DNA of 35,021 nucleotides from assembly GCA_036267355.1 (NCBI GenBank), contig DATAWG010000022.1, forward strand, positions 1 through 35,021, given 5' to 3'. Each line of letters opens with the position of its first letter. Positions within the stretch are counted from its first letter, which is position 1. The position numbers were made by a program, and so were the translations under genes. Of the stretch, positions 8,023 to 15,597 are shown piece by piece. Under the pieces are notes generated by a model, which did no database searches, was not told the origin of the DNA, and was given only the letters and a program-made list of their open reading frames with translations. The DNA is from Pirellulales bacterium. Lineage in GTDB: Bacteria > Planctomycetota > Planctomycetia > Pirellulales > DATAWG01.

Positions 8023-8354
8023 ACAACGTTGTTGAAATAGGGCCCCGGTTCGCGCACTCCGGTCCCGCTTCCGACCGTCGGACAACTCGCCGCCGGTGCA
8101 ATCCTTTCAATCCGAAGCAGTCTCGGCAAGATTCAGCCCGAATTGCTTGCCTCCGCGGATTCGACGGGCTACTTCTATTGATGGGGCTTCTTTCGCCTCG
8201 ACAAACCGCAAAGTTCTTTTGCGGACCGATGCGGTTCCATCTTCTTGGACAAGCGATCTCACAGCAGCGGCGGAGTCAAGCGGTGTCTTTTCAACCATAT
8301 TTAAACCGATGGTCTCACGGTGCGCCTCGCGCGGATGTCTCGATTTATAGCCTG
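8023..8354. other. gap between glutaredoxin-like and PilZ genes
   Basis: About 330 bases in which I see no convincing gene, repeat or promoter. The PilZ reading frame extends upstream to about 8178, with a GTG at 8283 in frame, so the PilZ protein could be longer than called. Confidence 0.35.
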
Positions 8355-8687
8355 ATGCATAAGATCCTCGAAGCCGAGCGGGCGCGAGACATCGCAGAGC
8401 GTCGTGGCGGCCGCCGTCACCCTTATCGCTGCACGCAATGGGTCGCTGCCGTGGATGAACGCTCGGGCGGCGAATTGGAATTCCGGCCAGTTCAGTGCGT
8501 CGATCTTTCGGCGGCGGGGCTGTTATATTTGGCCGACGAACCGCCGGCGACAACCGAGCTTGTCGTGGCGCTTGGCAGCAAGCAGCCGATTCGGCTTCGA
8601 GCGCAGGTCCTTCGTGCCGACCGCATTGTCCAGCGGGGCCGGATCATGCACCGCGTCGCCTGTCGATTCACCGACCGCACGATCTAA
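8355..8687 (+). CDS. PilZ-domain protein, putative c-di-GMP receptor
   Basis: A protein of about 110 residues. It shows both halves of the PilZ c-di-GMP site: RxxxR as RHPYR at 21-25, and D/NxSxxG as DLSAAG at 50-55. Beta strands follow (LLYLADEP, TELVVAL, IRLRAQVLRADR) and it ends with a VACRFTD strand typical of the barrel. It is essentially a stand-alone PilZ barrel with a short charged N-terminal helix, so it should act as a cytoplasmic adaptor responding to c-di-GMP. ATG 8355 is the first ATG just before the conserved part; no clear ribosome binding site was seen. No diguanylate cyclase or target lies nearby. Confidence 0.72.
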   Translation: MHKILEAERARDIAERRGGRRHPYRCTQWVAAVDERSGGELEFRPVQCVDLSAAGLLYLADEPPATTELVVALGSKQPIRLRAQVLRADRIVQRGRIMHRVACRFTDRTI

Positions 8688-9006
8688 TCTCTGCCACAGC
8701 ATAGTGCCGCGTGCGTCCTCTTAAGACGCCGGGGACTAGCACACCGCACCGTCGCGTGTAACATTAGTGGCACGCACGCCGGAACAGGGCTTCGCAGCGG
8801 GAACGCGCATGCACACGCTTGGCGTGCAGCGGCTTCCAGCCAGCAAGGCGTACAACTTACGTCAGCAATGGACGGGGCCCTTCGTGCTTCGCTCGCTTGC
8901 GTCTTGGACGGACTAGACAGCGCGGCCTGGCTCGGTTCGACCGGGCCGGTTGGCGGCAGCCAAAGCAACCTCGCCTTTGCAGAATCCAGACTTGATCCAT
9001 CCGCCT
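8688..9006. other. gap upstream of pyruvate carboxylase
   Basis: About 319 bases. The only structure seen is a weak inverted pair, GCACGCC (8774-8780) and GGCGTGC (8821-8827). The text ACTAGCACACCGCACC near 8732 loosely resembles the reverse complement of the window's right end and may belong to a dispersed repeat. No gene is visible. Confidence 0.35.
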
Positions 9007-12000
9007 ATGAACACTTTTCGGAAGCTATTGGTTGCGAACCGCAGCGAAATCGCGATTCGCGTCTTCCGCGCCGCCCACGAACTAGGCATTCGGACCGTCG
9101 CCATCTATTCGCATGAGGATCGCTTCGCGCTCCATCGCTTCAAGGCCGATGAAGCGTATCAGGTCGGCAAGGTCGGCGAGCCGATTCGGGCGTATTTGGA
9201 TATCCCCGGCGTCATCGCGGTGGCGAAGCTGCACGAGGTCGATGCCATCCATCCCGGCTACGGCTTCTTGGCCGAGAACCCGGCCCTGCGGCTGGCATGT
9301 GACGAAGCGGGCATCAAGTTGGTCGGGCCGCGGGCCGAATTGCTCGAGCAACTAGGCGATAAAACCGCCGCCCGGGCGATCGCCGACATGGCGAAAGTGC
9401 CGATCCTTGCGGGCACGAAAGCCGTCCGGAATCTGGCCGAGGCGCGCCGCCTCGCCGCGGGCCTCGGTTATCCGATCATGCTCAAAGCCTCGCATGGCGG
9501 CGGCGGTCGGGGGATGCGCGTCGTGTTGAGCGAAGACGAGCTGGCCCCCAATCTCGAACAAGCGCAGCGCGAATCGCTCAACGCCTTCGGCAGTTCGGAT
9601 GTGTTTCTCGAAAAATATATCCGCCGCGCTCGCCATATCGAAGTGCAACTGCTGGGAGACGAGCACGGCAATCTCGTGCATCTCTACGAACGCGATTGCT
9701 CGCTCCAGCGGCGGAATCAAAAGGTCGTCGAAATTGCGCCGGCCCCAAATCTCGAACCCGACCTGCGACGCCGGCTCTGCGAAGCTGCCCTGGCGATCGG
9801 CCGGGCCGTTCGCTACGAAAACGCCGGCACCGTCGAATTCTTGCTCGACGTCGAAAGCGGCCAGTTCTATTTCATCGAAGTCAATCCGCGCATCCAAGTC
9901 GAGCACACTGTCACGGAAGAAGTGACCGGCATCGATATCGTGCGCAGCCAAATTTTCGTCGCTGCCGGCTATCGGCTTGATTCGCCGGAAGTCGGCATCA
10001 AGAACCAAGATTCGATCCACACGACCGGCTTCGCCTTCCAATGCCGGGTGACGACCGAGGATCCGGAAAACCGCTTCGTGCCCGACTACGGGCGAATCAT
10101 GGCCTACCGCTCGGCGAGCGGACTGGGAATTCGCTTGGATGCTGGAACGGCATTTTCCGGCGCGGTGGTGACGCCGTATTACGATTCGCTATTGGTGAAA
10201 GTGTCGGCTCGCGGGACCCGGCTCGCAGAAGCATCGCGGCGGATGGAGCGGTGCTTGCAAGAGTTTCGCGTGCGCGGCGTGAAGACAAACATCCCATTTC
10301 TGATCAACCTGATCACGCATCCGAGTTTTCTCGCCGGCAAATGCACGACGCGGTTCATCGACGAGACGCCCGAGTTGTTCCAGTTCATCGTCCGCCGCGA
10401 TCGGGCGACAAAGCTGTTGCAATACCTCGGGGAAGTGTTGGTGAACGGCAATGCACTGGTCAAAGACCGCCCGCGCAGCACGCGCCGCGAGCCGGCCCCC
10501 ATTCCGCCATGCAATCTGAAGCAAACGGCGCCGGACGGCACACGGCAGCGGTTGCAAAAACTCGGGCCGGAGAAATTCGCGGCTTGGGTATTGAAGCAGA
10601 AGCCGCTGCTGATGACCGACACCACGTTTCGCGACGCGCATCAATCGCTGCTGGCGACGCGCATGCGCACGTTCGACATGCTCGAAATCGCGGAAACCTA
10701 CGCTCGGCTCGCGCCGCAAATGTTTTCGATCGAAATGTGGGGCGGAGCGACGTTCGACACGGCCATGCGGTTTCTCAAAGAATCCCCCTGGCAGCGCTTG
10801 GCCGACCTGCGCACGCGAATCCCCAATGTCTTGTTCCAAATGCTTTTGCGGGCCTCGAACGCCGTCGGCTATACGAACTATCCCGACAATGTGGTGGCGG
10901 CATTCGTTCACGAGTCGGCCCAGGCCGGCATCGATCTGTTCCGCATTTTCGATCCGCTGAACTGGACCGACAACATGCGCGTGGCCATGGATGCCGTGCA
11001 AAAATCGGGCATGCTCTGCGAGGCGGCGATCTGCTACACCGGCGACATTCTCGACGCCGGCCGGCCGAAATACGATCTGAAATACTATGTCGAGTTGGCC
11101 AAGCAGCTCGAACGCATGGGCGCGCATATCCTGGCGATCAAGGATATGGCCGGTTTGTGCAAGCCCTTTGCGGCTCGCGAACTCGTCAAAACGTTGAAGC
11201 AGGAAATCGGCATCCCGATCCATTTTCACACGCACGACACCAGCGGCATCTCCGCCGCGAGCGTGTTGAAAGCGGCGGAAGTCGGGCTCGATATCGCCGA
11301 CGGCGCGAGCGCTCCGATGTCGGGCCTCACCTCGCAGCCGAACTTGAACGCCATCGTCGATTCGCTGCGCTTCACCCCGCGCGAAACCGAGCTCGACCCG
11401 GCCGCGCTTCGCGAACTGGCTCATTATTGGCAAGCCGTTCGCGAGTTTTACACGCCCTTCGAAAGCGACATGAAAGCGCCCGATTCCGATCTCTATTTGC
11501 ATGAAATGCCGGGCGGGCAATTCACCAACCTGCAAGAGCAAGCCCGGGCGTTGGGACTCATGGCCCGTTGGCCCGAAATCTGCCAGACTTATGCGGCCGT
11601 GAATCAGTTGCTCGGCGATATCGTCAAGGTAACGCCCACTTCGAAGGCGGTCGGCGATATGGCCCTGTTTCTGGTGACGAACAACCTGACTGCCGAAGAC
11701 GTGCTCGATCCAGGCCGCGAGCTGGCCTATCCCGAATCGGTGATCGATTTGCTGGCCGGGCGGATGGGGCAGAACCCGGGCGGATTCCCGGTCGCGGTGA
11801 AGAAACGCGTGTTGCGTGATCAAAAGCCGGTTCGCGGCCGGCCCGGCGCCTCGCTGCCGCCCGCCGATTTCGCAGTCGCCGCTGAAAAGGTCAAGAAACT
11901 GGTGGATCGCGAGCCGAGCAGTCAGGAAGTGGTGTCGTACCTGCTGTATCCACGCGTGTTTCAAGACTTCGCAAGCCACGAGAAGACCTATTCCGACACG

Positions 12001-12447
12001 AGCATGCTCCCGACTCCGGCATTCCTTTATAGCCAGCAGCAGGGCGAGGAGCTTTCGGTCGACATCGAGCCGGGCAAAACGCTGATCGTCAAACTGCTCA
12101 CGATCAGCGAACCGCACGCCGATGCCCGGCGCACCGTGTTTTTCGAACTAAACGGCCAGCCTCGTTCCGTAAGCGTCGGCGATCGAACACTGGAGACGAC
12201 GGTGGTTCGCCGGCCGAAGGCCGATCCGGCCGACGCAAAACAGATCGCCGCCCCCATGCCGGGCTTGGTGGTCGGCGTGGCGGTGAAAATCGGCGACGCG
12301 GTTCGCCGCGGACAAAAACTGCTTACACTAGAAGCCATGAAAATGGAAACCACGCTCTACGCCGAAGCCGATGGCCGCGTGGCCGACCTGCTGGTGAAGC
12401 CGGGCACGCCCGTCGAAGCCGGCGAACTCGTCGCTCGGATGGAGTAG
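9007..12447 (+). CDS. pyc: pyruvate carboxylase
   Basis: A single-chain pyruvate carboxylase of 1146 residues, the normal length, in the usual order. The biotin carboxylase domain comes first (MNTFRKLLVANRSEIAIRVF, then the ATP-grasp glycine loop HGGGGRGM and FIEVNPRIQVEHTVTEE). The carboxyltransferase barrel follows (TDTTFRDAHQSLLATRMR, then HFHTHDTSG with metal-binding histidines). A PC-type central domain leads to a C-terminal biotinyl domain with the acceptor Lys1112 in EAMKM. It converts pyruvate and bicarbonate to oxaloacetate at the cost of ATP, feeding the TCA cycle and gluconeogenesis. ATG 9007 begins the conserved N-terminus; the frame opens slightly upstream. The small-protein gene that follows has its own ribosome binding site. 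All key motifs are intact. Confidence 0.96.
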   Translation: MNTFRKLLVANRSEIAIRVFRAAHELGIRTVAIYSHEDRFALHRFKADEAYQVGKVGEPIRAYLDIPGVIAVAKLHEVDAIHPGYGFLAENPALRLACDEAGIKLVGPRAELLEQLGDKTAARAIADMAKVPILAGTKAVRNLAEARRLAAGLGYPIMLKASHGGGGRGMRVVLSEDELAPNLEQAQRESLNAFGSSDVFLEKYIRRARHIEVQLLGDEHGNLVHLYERDCSLQRRNQKVVEIAPAPNLEPDLRRRLCEAALAIGRAVRYENAGTVEFLLDVESGQFYFIEVNPRIQVEHTVTEEVTGIDIVRSQIFVAAGYRLDSPEVGIKNQDSIHTTGFAFQCRVTTEDPENRFVPDYGRIMAYRSASGLGIRLDAGTAFSGAVVTPYYDSLLVKVSARGTRLAEASRRMERCLQEFRVRGVKTNIPFLINLITHPSFLAGKCTTRFIDETPELFQFIVRRDRATKLLQYLGEVLVNGNALVKDRPRSTRREPAPIPPCNLKQTAPDGTRQRLQKLGPEKFAAWVLKQKPLLMTDTTFRDAHQSLLATRMRTFDMLEIAETYARLAPQMFSIEMWGGATFDTAMRFLKESPWQRLADLRTRIPNVLFQMLLRASNAVGYTNYPDNVVAAFVHESAQAGIDLFRIFDPLNWTDNMRVAMDAVQKSGMLCEAAICYTGDILDAGRPKYDLKYYVELAKQLERMGAHILAIKDMAGLCKPFAARELVKTLKQEIGIPIHFHTHDTSGISAASVLKAAEVGLDIADGASAPMSGLTSQPNLNAIVDSLRFTPRETELDPAALRELAHYWQAVREFYTPFESDMKAPDSDLYLHEMPGGQFTNLQEQARALGLMARWPEICQTYAAVNQLLGDIVKVTPTSKAVGDMALFLVTNNLTAEDVLDPGRELAYPESVIDLLAGRMGQNPGGFPVAVKKRVLRDQKPVRGRPGASLPPADFAVAAEKVKKLVDREPSSQEVVSYLLYPRVFQDFASHEKTYSDTSMLPTPAFLYSQQQGEELSVDIEPGKTLIVKLLTISEPHADARRTVFFELNGQPRSVSVGDRTLETTVVRRPKADPADAKQIAAPMPGLVVGVAVKIGDAVRRGQKLLTLEAMKMETTLYAEADGRVADLLVKPGTPVEAGELVARME

Positions 12448-12542
12448 AGCCGCCGTCGAGCTGGCCGGCTAGCGGGCGACAGATTGCAAGCCCTTTGATA
12501 ATCGCGTTCGCGAAATTTGATCGATCGATCGCAACTCACTTC

Positions 12543-12548
12543 AGGAGG
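12543..12548 (+). promoter_or_regulatory. strong ribosome binding site AGGAGG of the small protein gene
   Basis: A full AGGAGG ends 9 bases before ATG 12558. Most genes in this window have weak or no Shine-Dalgarno matches, so this one stands out and suggests high translation. Confidence 0.75.
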
Positions 12549-12557
12549 AATTGACTT

Positions 12558-12788
12558 ATGGCTAAAACGACTTGCCCAATCAACCGCGCTGAGTTCCACA
12601 AAGATGCCAAGCAGGTCGAGCTGACGATCAACGGCGTGCCGATGATCGCGGAAGTGCGCGAATTCTCGACCGGTTCGCTCGGCTGGTATTTGAACGGCAA
12701 GACGACCGTCAAGGTCGGCGAAAAAAATGTCACCGTTCAAATCGGCCTCAATATGACGATCGTCGGCTCGAAAGAACTGCCGAAGTAA
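12558..12788 (+). CDS. small conserved-looking protein, function unknown
   Basis: A 76-residue protein with no signal peptide or membrane segment. The sequence alternates short beta strands with glycine turns (VELTINGVPMIAEVREF, then SLGWYLNGKTTVKVGEKNVTV, in parts), suggesting a small beta-barrel or sandwich. There is one cysteine near the N-terminus (KTTCPINR). The strong AGGAGG site and lysine-rich, regular composition suggest an abundant cytoplasmic protein. It follows pyruvate carboxylase by 110 bases but probably has its own promoter. I do not recognise the family and give it no function. Confidence 0.78.
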   Translation: MAKTTCPINRAEFHKDAKQVELTINGVPMIAEVREFSTGSLGWYLNGKTTVKVGEKNVTVQIGLNMTIVGSKELPK

Positions 12789-12820
12789 ATGACGAATGTC
12801 GAAGCATGAATGACGAAATA
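12789..12820 (-). repeat. dispersed repeat family C, copy 1 (ATTCGTCATT type)
   Basis: Begins at the stop of the small protein gene. It contains ATGACGAATG and TGAATGACGAA. It is inverted relative to the longer copy at 13979-14029, so the two flank the zinc dehydrogenase gene in opposite orientation. Confidence 0.55.
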
Positions 12821-12886
12821 ACGCGCGCAGCCGCAAGCGCACTTCCGACCCGCTCGATATTGCTGACCGCTTGCGGTTTCGCGCGT
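12821..12886. repeat. inverted repeat family B, copy 1
   Basis: 19-bp arms at 12821-12839 and 12868-12886 pair with two mismatches around a 28-nt loop. The right arm, CGCTTGCGGTTTCGCGCGT, is the same sequence as in copy 2 at 14862-14930. There is no T-run after it, so it is not a classical terminator. Confidence 0.7.
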
Positions 12887-12890
12887 CTAA

Positions 12891-12912
12891 CCCCTCACCC
12901 TCACCCTCGCCC
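12891..12912 (-). promoter_or_regulatory. C-rich tract with G-quadruplex potential on the minus strand, just before the dehydrogenase start
   Basis: Four C-runs (CCCC, CCC, CCC, CCC) separated by 3-nt loops end 11 bases before the ATG at 12924. The complementary strand fits the four-run G-quadruplex pattern. This unstructured C-rich stretch occupies the place of a ribosome binding site. Confidence 0.55.
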
Positions 12913-12923
12913 TTGCTCTCGCC

Positions 12924-13949
12924 ATGCACGCCATCGTTTTGCAACAGCCGCGGCAGTTTGAATCGGTCGAAATCGACGAGCCGCTCGCCCCGCAGCCGGG
13001 CGAGGTGCTGGTGCGCGTCCACCGCGTCGGTATTTGCGGCACCGATATCAGCGGCTATCTCGGCAAATTTCCATTTTATAGTTACCCGCGGATTCCCGGC
13101 CATGAATTGGGCGTCGAGGTGCTGGCCGTCGGCGCCGACGTGAGCAACGTCAAGCCGGGCGAGCGCTGCTCCGTCGAACCCTATATCAACTGCCAGACCT
13201 GCTATTCCTGCCGCCACGGCCGGCCGAATTGCTGCCAGAATCTGCGGGTGTTGGGCGTGCACACCGACGGCGGAATGCGGTCGCGGTTTATCGTACCCGC
13301 TCGCAAGCTTCACGCTTCCGCCAAGCTTTCGGTCGAACAATTGGCGCTGGTGGAAACGCTGGCGATCGGCTGCCATGCCGTCGATCGAGCCGCCCCCCGG
13401 GCCGACGAGCACGTGCTGGTGATCGGCGCCGGCCCGATCGGTTTGTCCGTGCTCGAATTCGTGCGGTTGACTGGTGCAAAAATCACCGTGCTCGACTTGA
13501 ACGCCCAGCGGCTCGAGTTTTGCCGGCGGATGCTGGGCATCGCCAACACGCTGCAGTCGCAGGGCGACGGCTCGGAATTGGCCGAGTTGGAAAACATCGG
13601 CGGCGGCGTTTTGCCGACCGTCGTGATCGATGCGACCGGCAATGTGAACTCGATGAACCGTTCGTTTCATTATGTCGGCCATACCGGTCGGTTGGTGTTT
13701 GTCGGCATCATCACGAGCGACGTGACCTTTTCCGATCCGCTGTTCCACAGCCGTGAGCTGACGCTATTGGCGTCGCGAAATGCGCTGTCGGCCGATTTCC
13801 GCCGCATCATCGGTTTGATCGAAGATGGGCGGATCGACACGGCTCCCTGGATCACGCACCATGCCACCTTCGCCTCGCTAGCCGCCGATTTTCCATCCTT
13901 CACCAACCCCGAAACGGGCGTCGTCAAAGCCATGGTCACCGTCGATTGA
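12924..13949 (+). CDS. zinc-dependent medium-chain alcohol/polyol dehydrogenase
   Basis: A 341-residue MDR enzyme of the sorbitol/threonine/galactitol dehydrogenase type. The catalytic zinc ligands are Cys38 (GICGTD), His60 and Glu61 (PGHELG). The structural zinc set is C90-x2-C93-x2-C96 followed by C103/C104. The Rossmann loop VIGAGPIGLSVLEF is followed by an acidic strand end (ITVLDLNAQR), which favours NAD+. It oxidises a sugar or polyol hydroxyl in the cytoplasm; the substrate cannot be read from sequence. It opens a run of four plus-strand sugar genes. Its start is ATG 12924, preceded by a C-rich tract and not by a ribosome binding site. Confidence 0.88.
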   Translation: MHAIVLQQPRQFESVEIDEPLAPQPGEVLVRVHRVGICGTDISGYLGKFPFYSYPRIPGHELGVEVLAVGADVSNVKPGERCSVEPYINCQTCYSCRHGRPNCCQNLRVLGVHTDGGMRSRFIVPARKLHASAKLSVEQLALVETLAIGCHAVDRAAPRADEHVLVIGAGPIGLSVLEFVRLTGAKITVLDLNAQRLEFCRRMLGIANTLQSQGDGSELAELENIGGGVLPTVVIDATGNVNSMNRSFHYVGHTGRLVFVGIITSDVTFSDPLFHSRELTLLASRNALSADFRRIIGLIEDGRIDTAPWITHHATFASLAADFPSFTNPETGVVKAMVTVD

Positions 13950-13978
13950 GCATCGCAATCATTAAGCCGGCTTTCCAG

Positions 13979-14029
13979 CGTTCGTCATTCGTGCTTCGTC
14001 ATTCTTTCGACATTCGGCATTCGTCATTT
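13979..14029 (+). repeat. dispersed repeat family C, copy 2 (ATTCGTCATT type)
   Basis: Repeated short units (TTCGTCATTC, CTTCGTCATTC, ATTCGGCATTCGTCATT) fill most of the gap between the dehydrogenase stop and the isomerase start. The reverse complement resembles copy 1 at 12789-12820 in a longer form. Confidence 0.6.
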
Positions 14030-14036
14030 GGCCGCT

Positions 14037-14858
14037 ATGATCCGCTCCTGCGTTACCGTTAGTTTGGTGTCCGAGGCCCGCGGCGGCCCGTTCGTCTTTT
14101 GGGACGACCTGCCGGCCGCATGCCGCAGCGCGAGCGAATTGGGGTTCGACGCAATTGAAATCTTTCCACCGGCGCCGGAGGCGGTTGAAGAGATTTCGGT
14201 TCGTCGCTTGCTCGACGAGAACGGCTTGAAGCTCGCCGCTGTCGGAACCGGGGCGGGTTGGGTGCGGCACAAATTGCATCTGTGCCTGCCTGAAGCCGAC
14301 AAGCGTGTTGCCGCCCGCGACTTCATTCGCCGCACGATCGATGCCGCCGGGAAGCTGGGCGCATCGACAATCATCGGATCGATGCAGGGCCGATGGTCCG
14401 AGCTAGTTTCTCGCGAGGCAGCGCTCGGCTATCTTGCCGAATCGCTCGGTGAATTGGGAGAGCACGCGCGCAAACATGGCGTGCCCTTGTTCTACGAGCC
14501 GCTCAATCGCTACGAGACGAATCTGTGCAATTCGCTCGAATCCGGCGTCGAATTGCTCGAGTCGCTATCGACCGACAATGTTCGCTTGCTGGCCGACTTG
14601 TTCCACATGAACATCGAAGAGCCGAATATTGCCGTGGCAATCCGTACGGCGGGCCGACATATCGGGCATGTCCACTTTGTCGATTCCAATCGTCGACCCG
14701 CCGGTTCGGGCCATATCGATTATGCGCCTGTCGCGGCCGCCCTGCGCGAGATCGGCTACGACGGCTATGTGTCGGCCGAGGCGCTGCCGTATCCCGACAG
14801 CCAATCGGCCGCCCGCTTGACGATCCAAGCCTACCGAAAGTACTTTCCGAAAGCATGA
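14037..14858 (+). CDS. xylose-isomerase-like TIM-barrel sugar isomerase/epimerase
   Basis: A 273-residue protein of the AP-endonuclease-2 / hydroxypyruvate isomerase fold. Likely metal ligands follow the family order: Glu154 (FYEPLNRYE), Asp187 (LLADLFHMN), His213 (GHVHFVDSN) and Glu248 (VSAEALP). Such enzymes isomerise or epimerise ketoses, hydroxypyruvate or inositol derivatives, so the exact substrate is open. ATG 14037 is used; a TTG 9 bases upstream is also in frame but lies in repeat DNA. It sits between the zinc dehydrogenase and the RbsD/FucU mutarotase, which supports a role in handling an oxidised or free sugar. Confidence 0.85.
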   Translation: MIRSCVTVSLVSEARGGPFVFWDDLPAACRSASELGFDAIEIFPPAPEAVEEISVRRLLDENGLKLAAVGTGAGWVRHKLHLCLPEADKRVAARDFIRRTIDAAGKLGASTIIGSMQGRWSELVSREAALGYLAESLGELGEHARKHGVPLFYEPLNRYETNLCNSLESGVELLESLSTDNVRLLADLFHMNIEEPNIAVAIRTAGRHIGHVHFVDSNRRPAGSGHIDYAPVAAALREIGYDGYVSAEALPYPDSQSAARLTIQAYRKYFPKA

Positions 14859-14861
14859 CCA

Positions 14862-14930
14862 AACGCGCGAAACCGCAAGCGAGCGTCCGTGCCGCCCGCG
14901 CCTCGAGCCTCGCTTGCGGTTTCGCGCGTT
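14862..14930. repeat. inverted repeat family B, copy 2, perfect 22-bp arms
   Basis: Arms at 14862-14883 and 14909-14930 are perfectly complementary over 22 bp with a 25-nt loop. They share the CGCGCGAAACCGCAAGCG core with copy 1. The element starts 4 bases after the isomerase stop codon. It could act as a 3' message-stabilising hairpin, but it lacks a T-run. Confidence 0.8.
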
Positions 14931-14982
14931 GCCTTACCGATGAGTCGGCCGTGCCGGTCGCCCGTCAAAGGACAACTCCACC

Positions 14983-15426
14983 GTGTTGAAATACAAACTG
15001 CTGCACGGGCCGATCACGGAAATTCTTGCCGGCGCCGGCCATCATGCCAAAGTGCTGATCGCCGACGGCAACTATCCATCTTCGACGGCCCGGGGAGCGG
15101 ACGCGGAAGTGATCTCGCTCGCTCTTTCGCCGGGCTTGGTCAATTGCACGCAGGTGCTGGAGGCGCTGGTCTCGGCAGTGCCCATCGAAGCCGCCAACAC
15201 GATGGCCTACGAAACCACCGGCCCATATGCCTTGCAAGTCGATCCACCGGTTTGGGCCGAATATCGCCGCGTGCTAGCCGAGGCGAAACTGAATTTGAAA
15301 CTCGATCCGATCGAAAAATGGGCTTTTTACGAAGCCGTCCGCAGCGTCGATCACGTGTTAACCATCCAAACCGCCGATGAACAGCGATTCGCGAATCTGT
15401 TGCTGACGATCGGGGTAAGGATGTGA
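14983..15426 (+). CDS. RbsD/FucU family sugar mutarotase
   Basis: A 147-residue protein of the RbsD/FucU family, which interconverts sugar anomers or pyranose/furanose forms (ribose pyranase, L-fucose mutarotase). Family hallmarks are HGPITEILAGAGHHAKVLIAD near the N-terminus (in parts) with the catalytic His20 and Asp28, and a C-terminal strand with VLTIQTADEQRF. The start is GTG 14983; a TTG follows directly. The family acts as a cytoplasmic ring oligomer. Its neighbours, two sugar oxidoreductases and an isomerase, fit a free-sugar oxidation route such as non-phosphorylating L-fucose breakdown, but no lactonase, dehydratase or aldolase gene is in the window. Confidence 0.85.
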   Translation: MLKYKLLHGPITEILAGAGHHAKVLIADGNYPSSTARGADAEVISLALSPGLVNCTQVLEALVSAVPIEAANTMAYETTGPYALQVDPPVWAEYRRVLAEAKLNLKLDPIEKWAFYEAVRSVDHVLTIQTADEQRFANLLLTIGVRM

Positions 15427-15430
15427 ATTA

Positions 15431-15459
15431 GGGTGAGGGAATAGGGTTAGGGGTTAGGG
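15431..15459 (+). promoter_or_regulatory. telomere-like G-quadruplex motif 4 bases after the mutarotase stop
   Basis: Five G-runs of three or four, separated by TGA, AATA, TTA and TTA, satisfy the G3+N1-7 pattern on the coding strand. If transcribed past the stop codon, the mRNA would carry this quadruplex at its 3' side, where it could pause polymerase or block nucleases. Confidence 0.6.
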
Positions 15460-15496
15460 ACGAAGCAGATTGCGCCGCGCGCGAATTTGGCCAATC

Positions 15497-15530
15497 GTGT
15501 GGCACTGGCCAGCGCAGTCGGCCAGTGCCG
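15497..15530 (+). repeat. dispersed palindrome family A, copy 4
   Basis: GTGTGGCACTGGCCAGCGCA followed by GTCGGCCAGTGCC. This is the cleanest single match to copies 1 and 2. It lies between the mutarotase and the aldo/keto reductase. Confidence 0.75.
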
Positions 15531-15597
15531 GACGGCACAAGCGGGCTGAACTGCCGATGTTTGTGACGCGAGATCGAGCAAAAACAGGTTGCACCAA

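Noticed and set aside
8925-8960. tRNA-like GGTTCGACC stretch
   Set aside because: A T-loop-like string alone; no matching acceptor, D or anticodon arms could be drawn around it.
10189-12117. Long minus-strand open frame inside pyruvate carboxylase
   Set aside because: Pyruvate carboxylase motifs run through the plus strand without a break; the antisense frame is a by-product of GC-rich codon use.
12357-13748. Minus-strand open frame across the end of pyc, the small protein and the zinc dehydrogenase
   Set aside because: It runs antisense to three well-supported genes and includes intergenic repeats; no recognisable domain.
14862-14930. Intrinsic terminator after the isomerase gene
   Set aside because: The stem is strong but the loop is long and no T-run follows, and the same sequence occurs elsewhere as a repeat.
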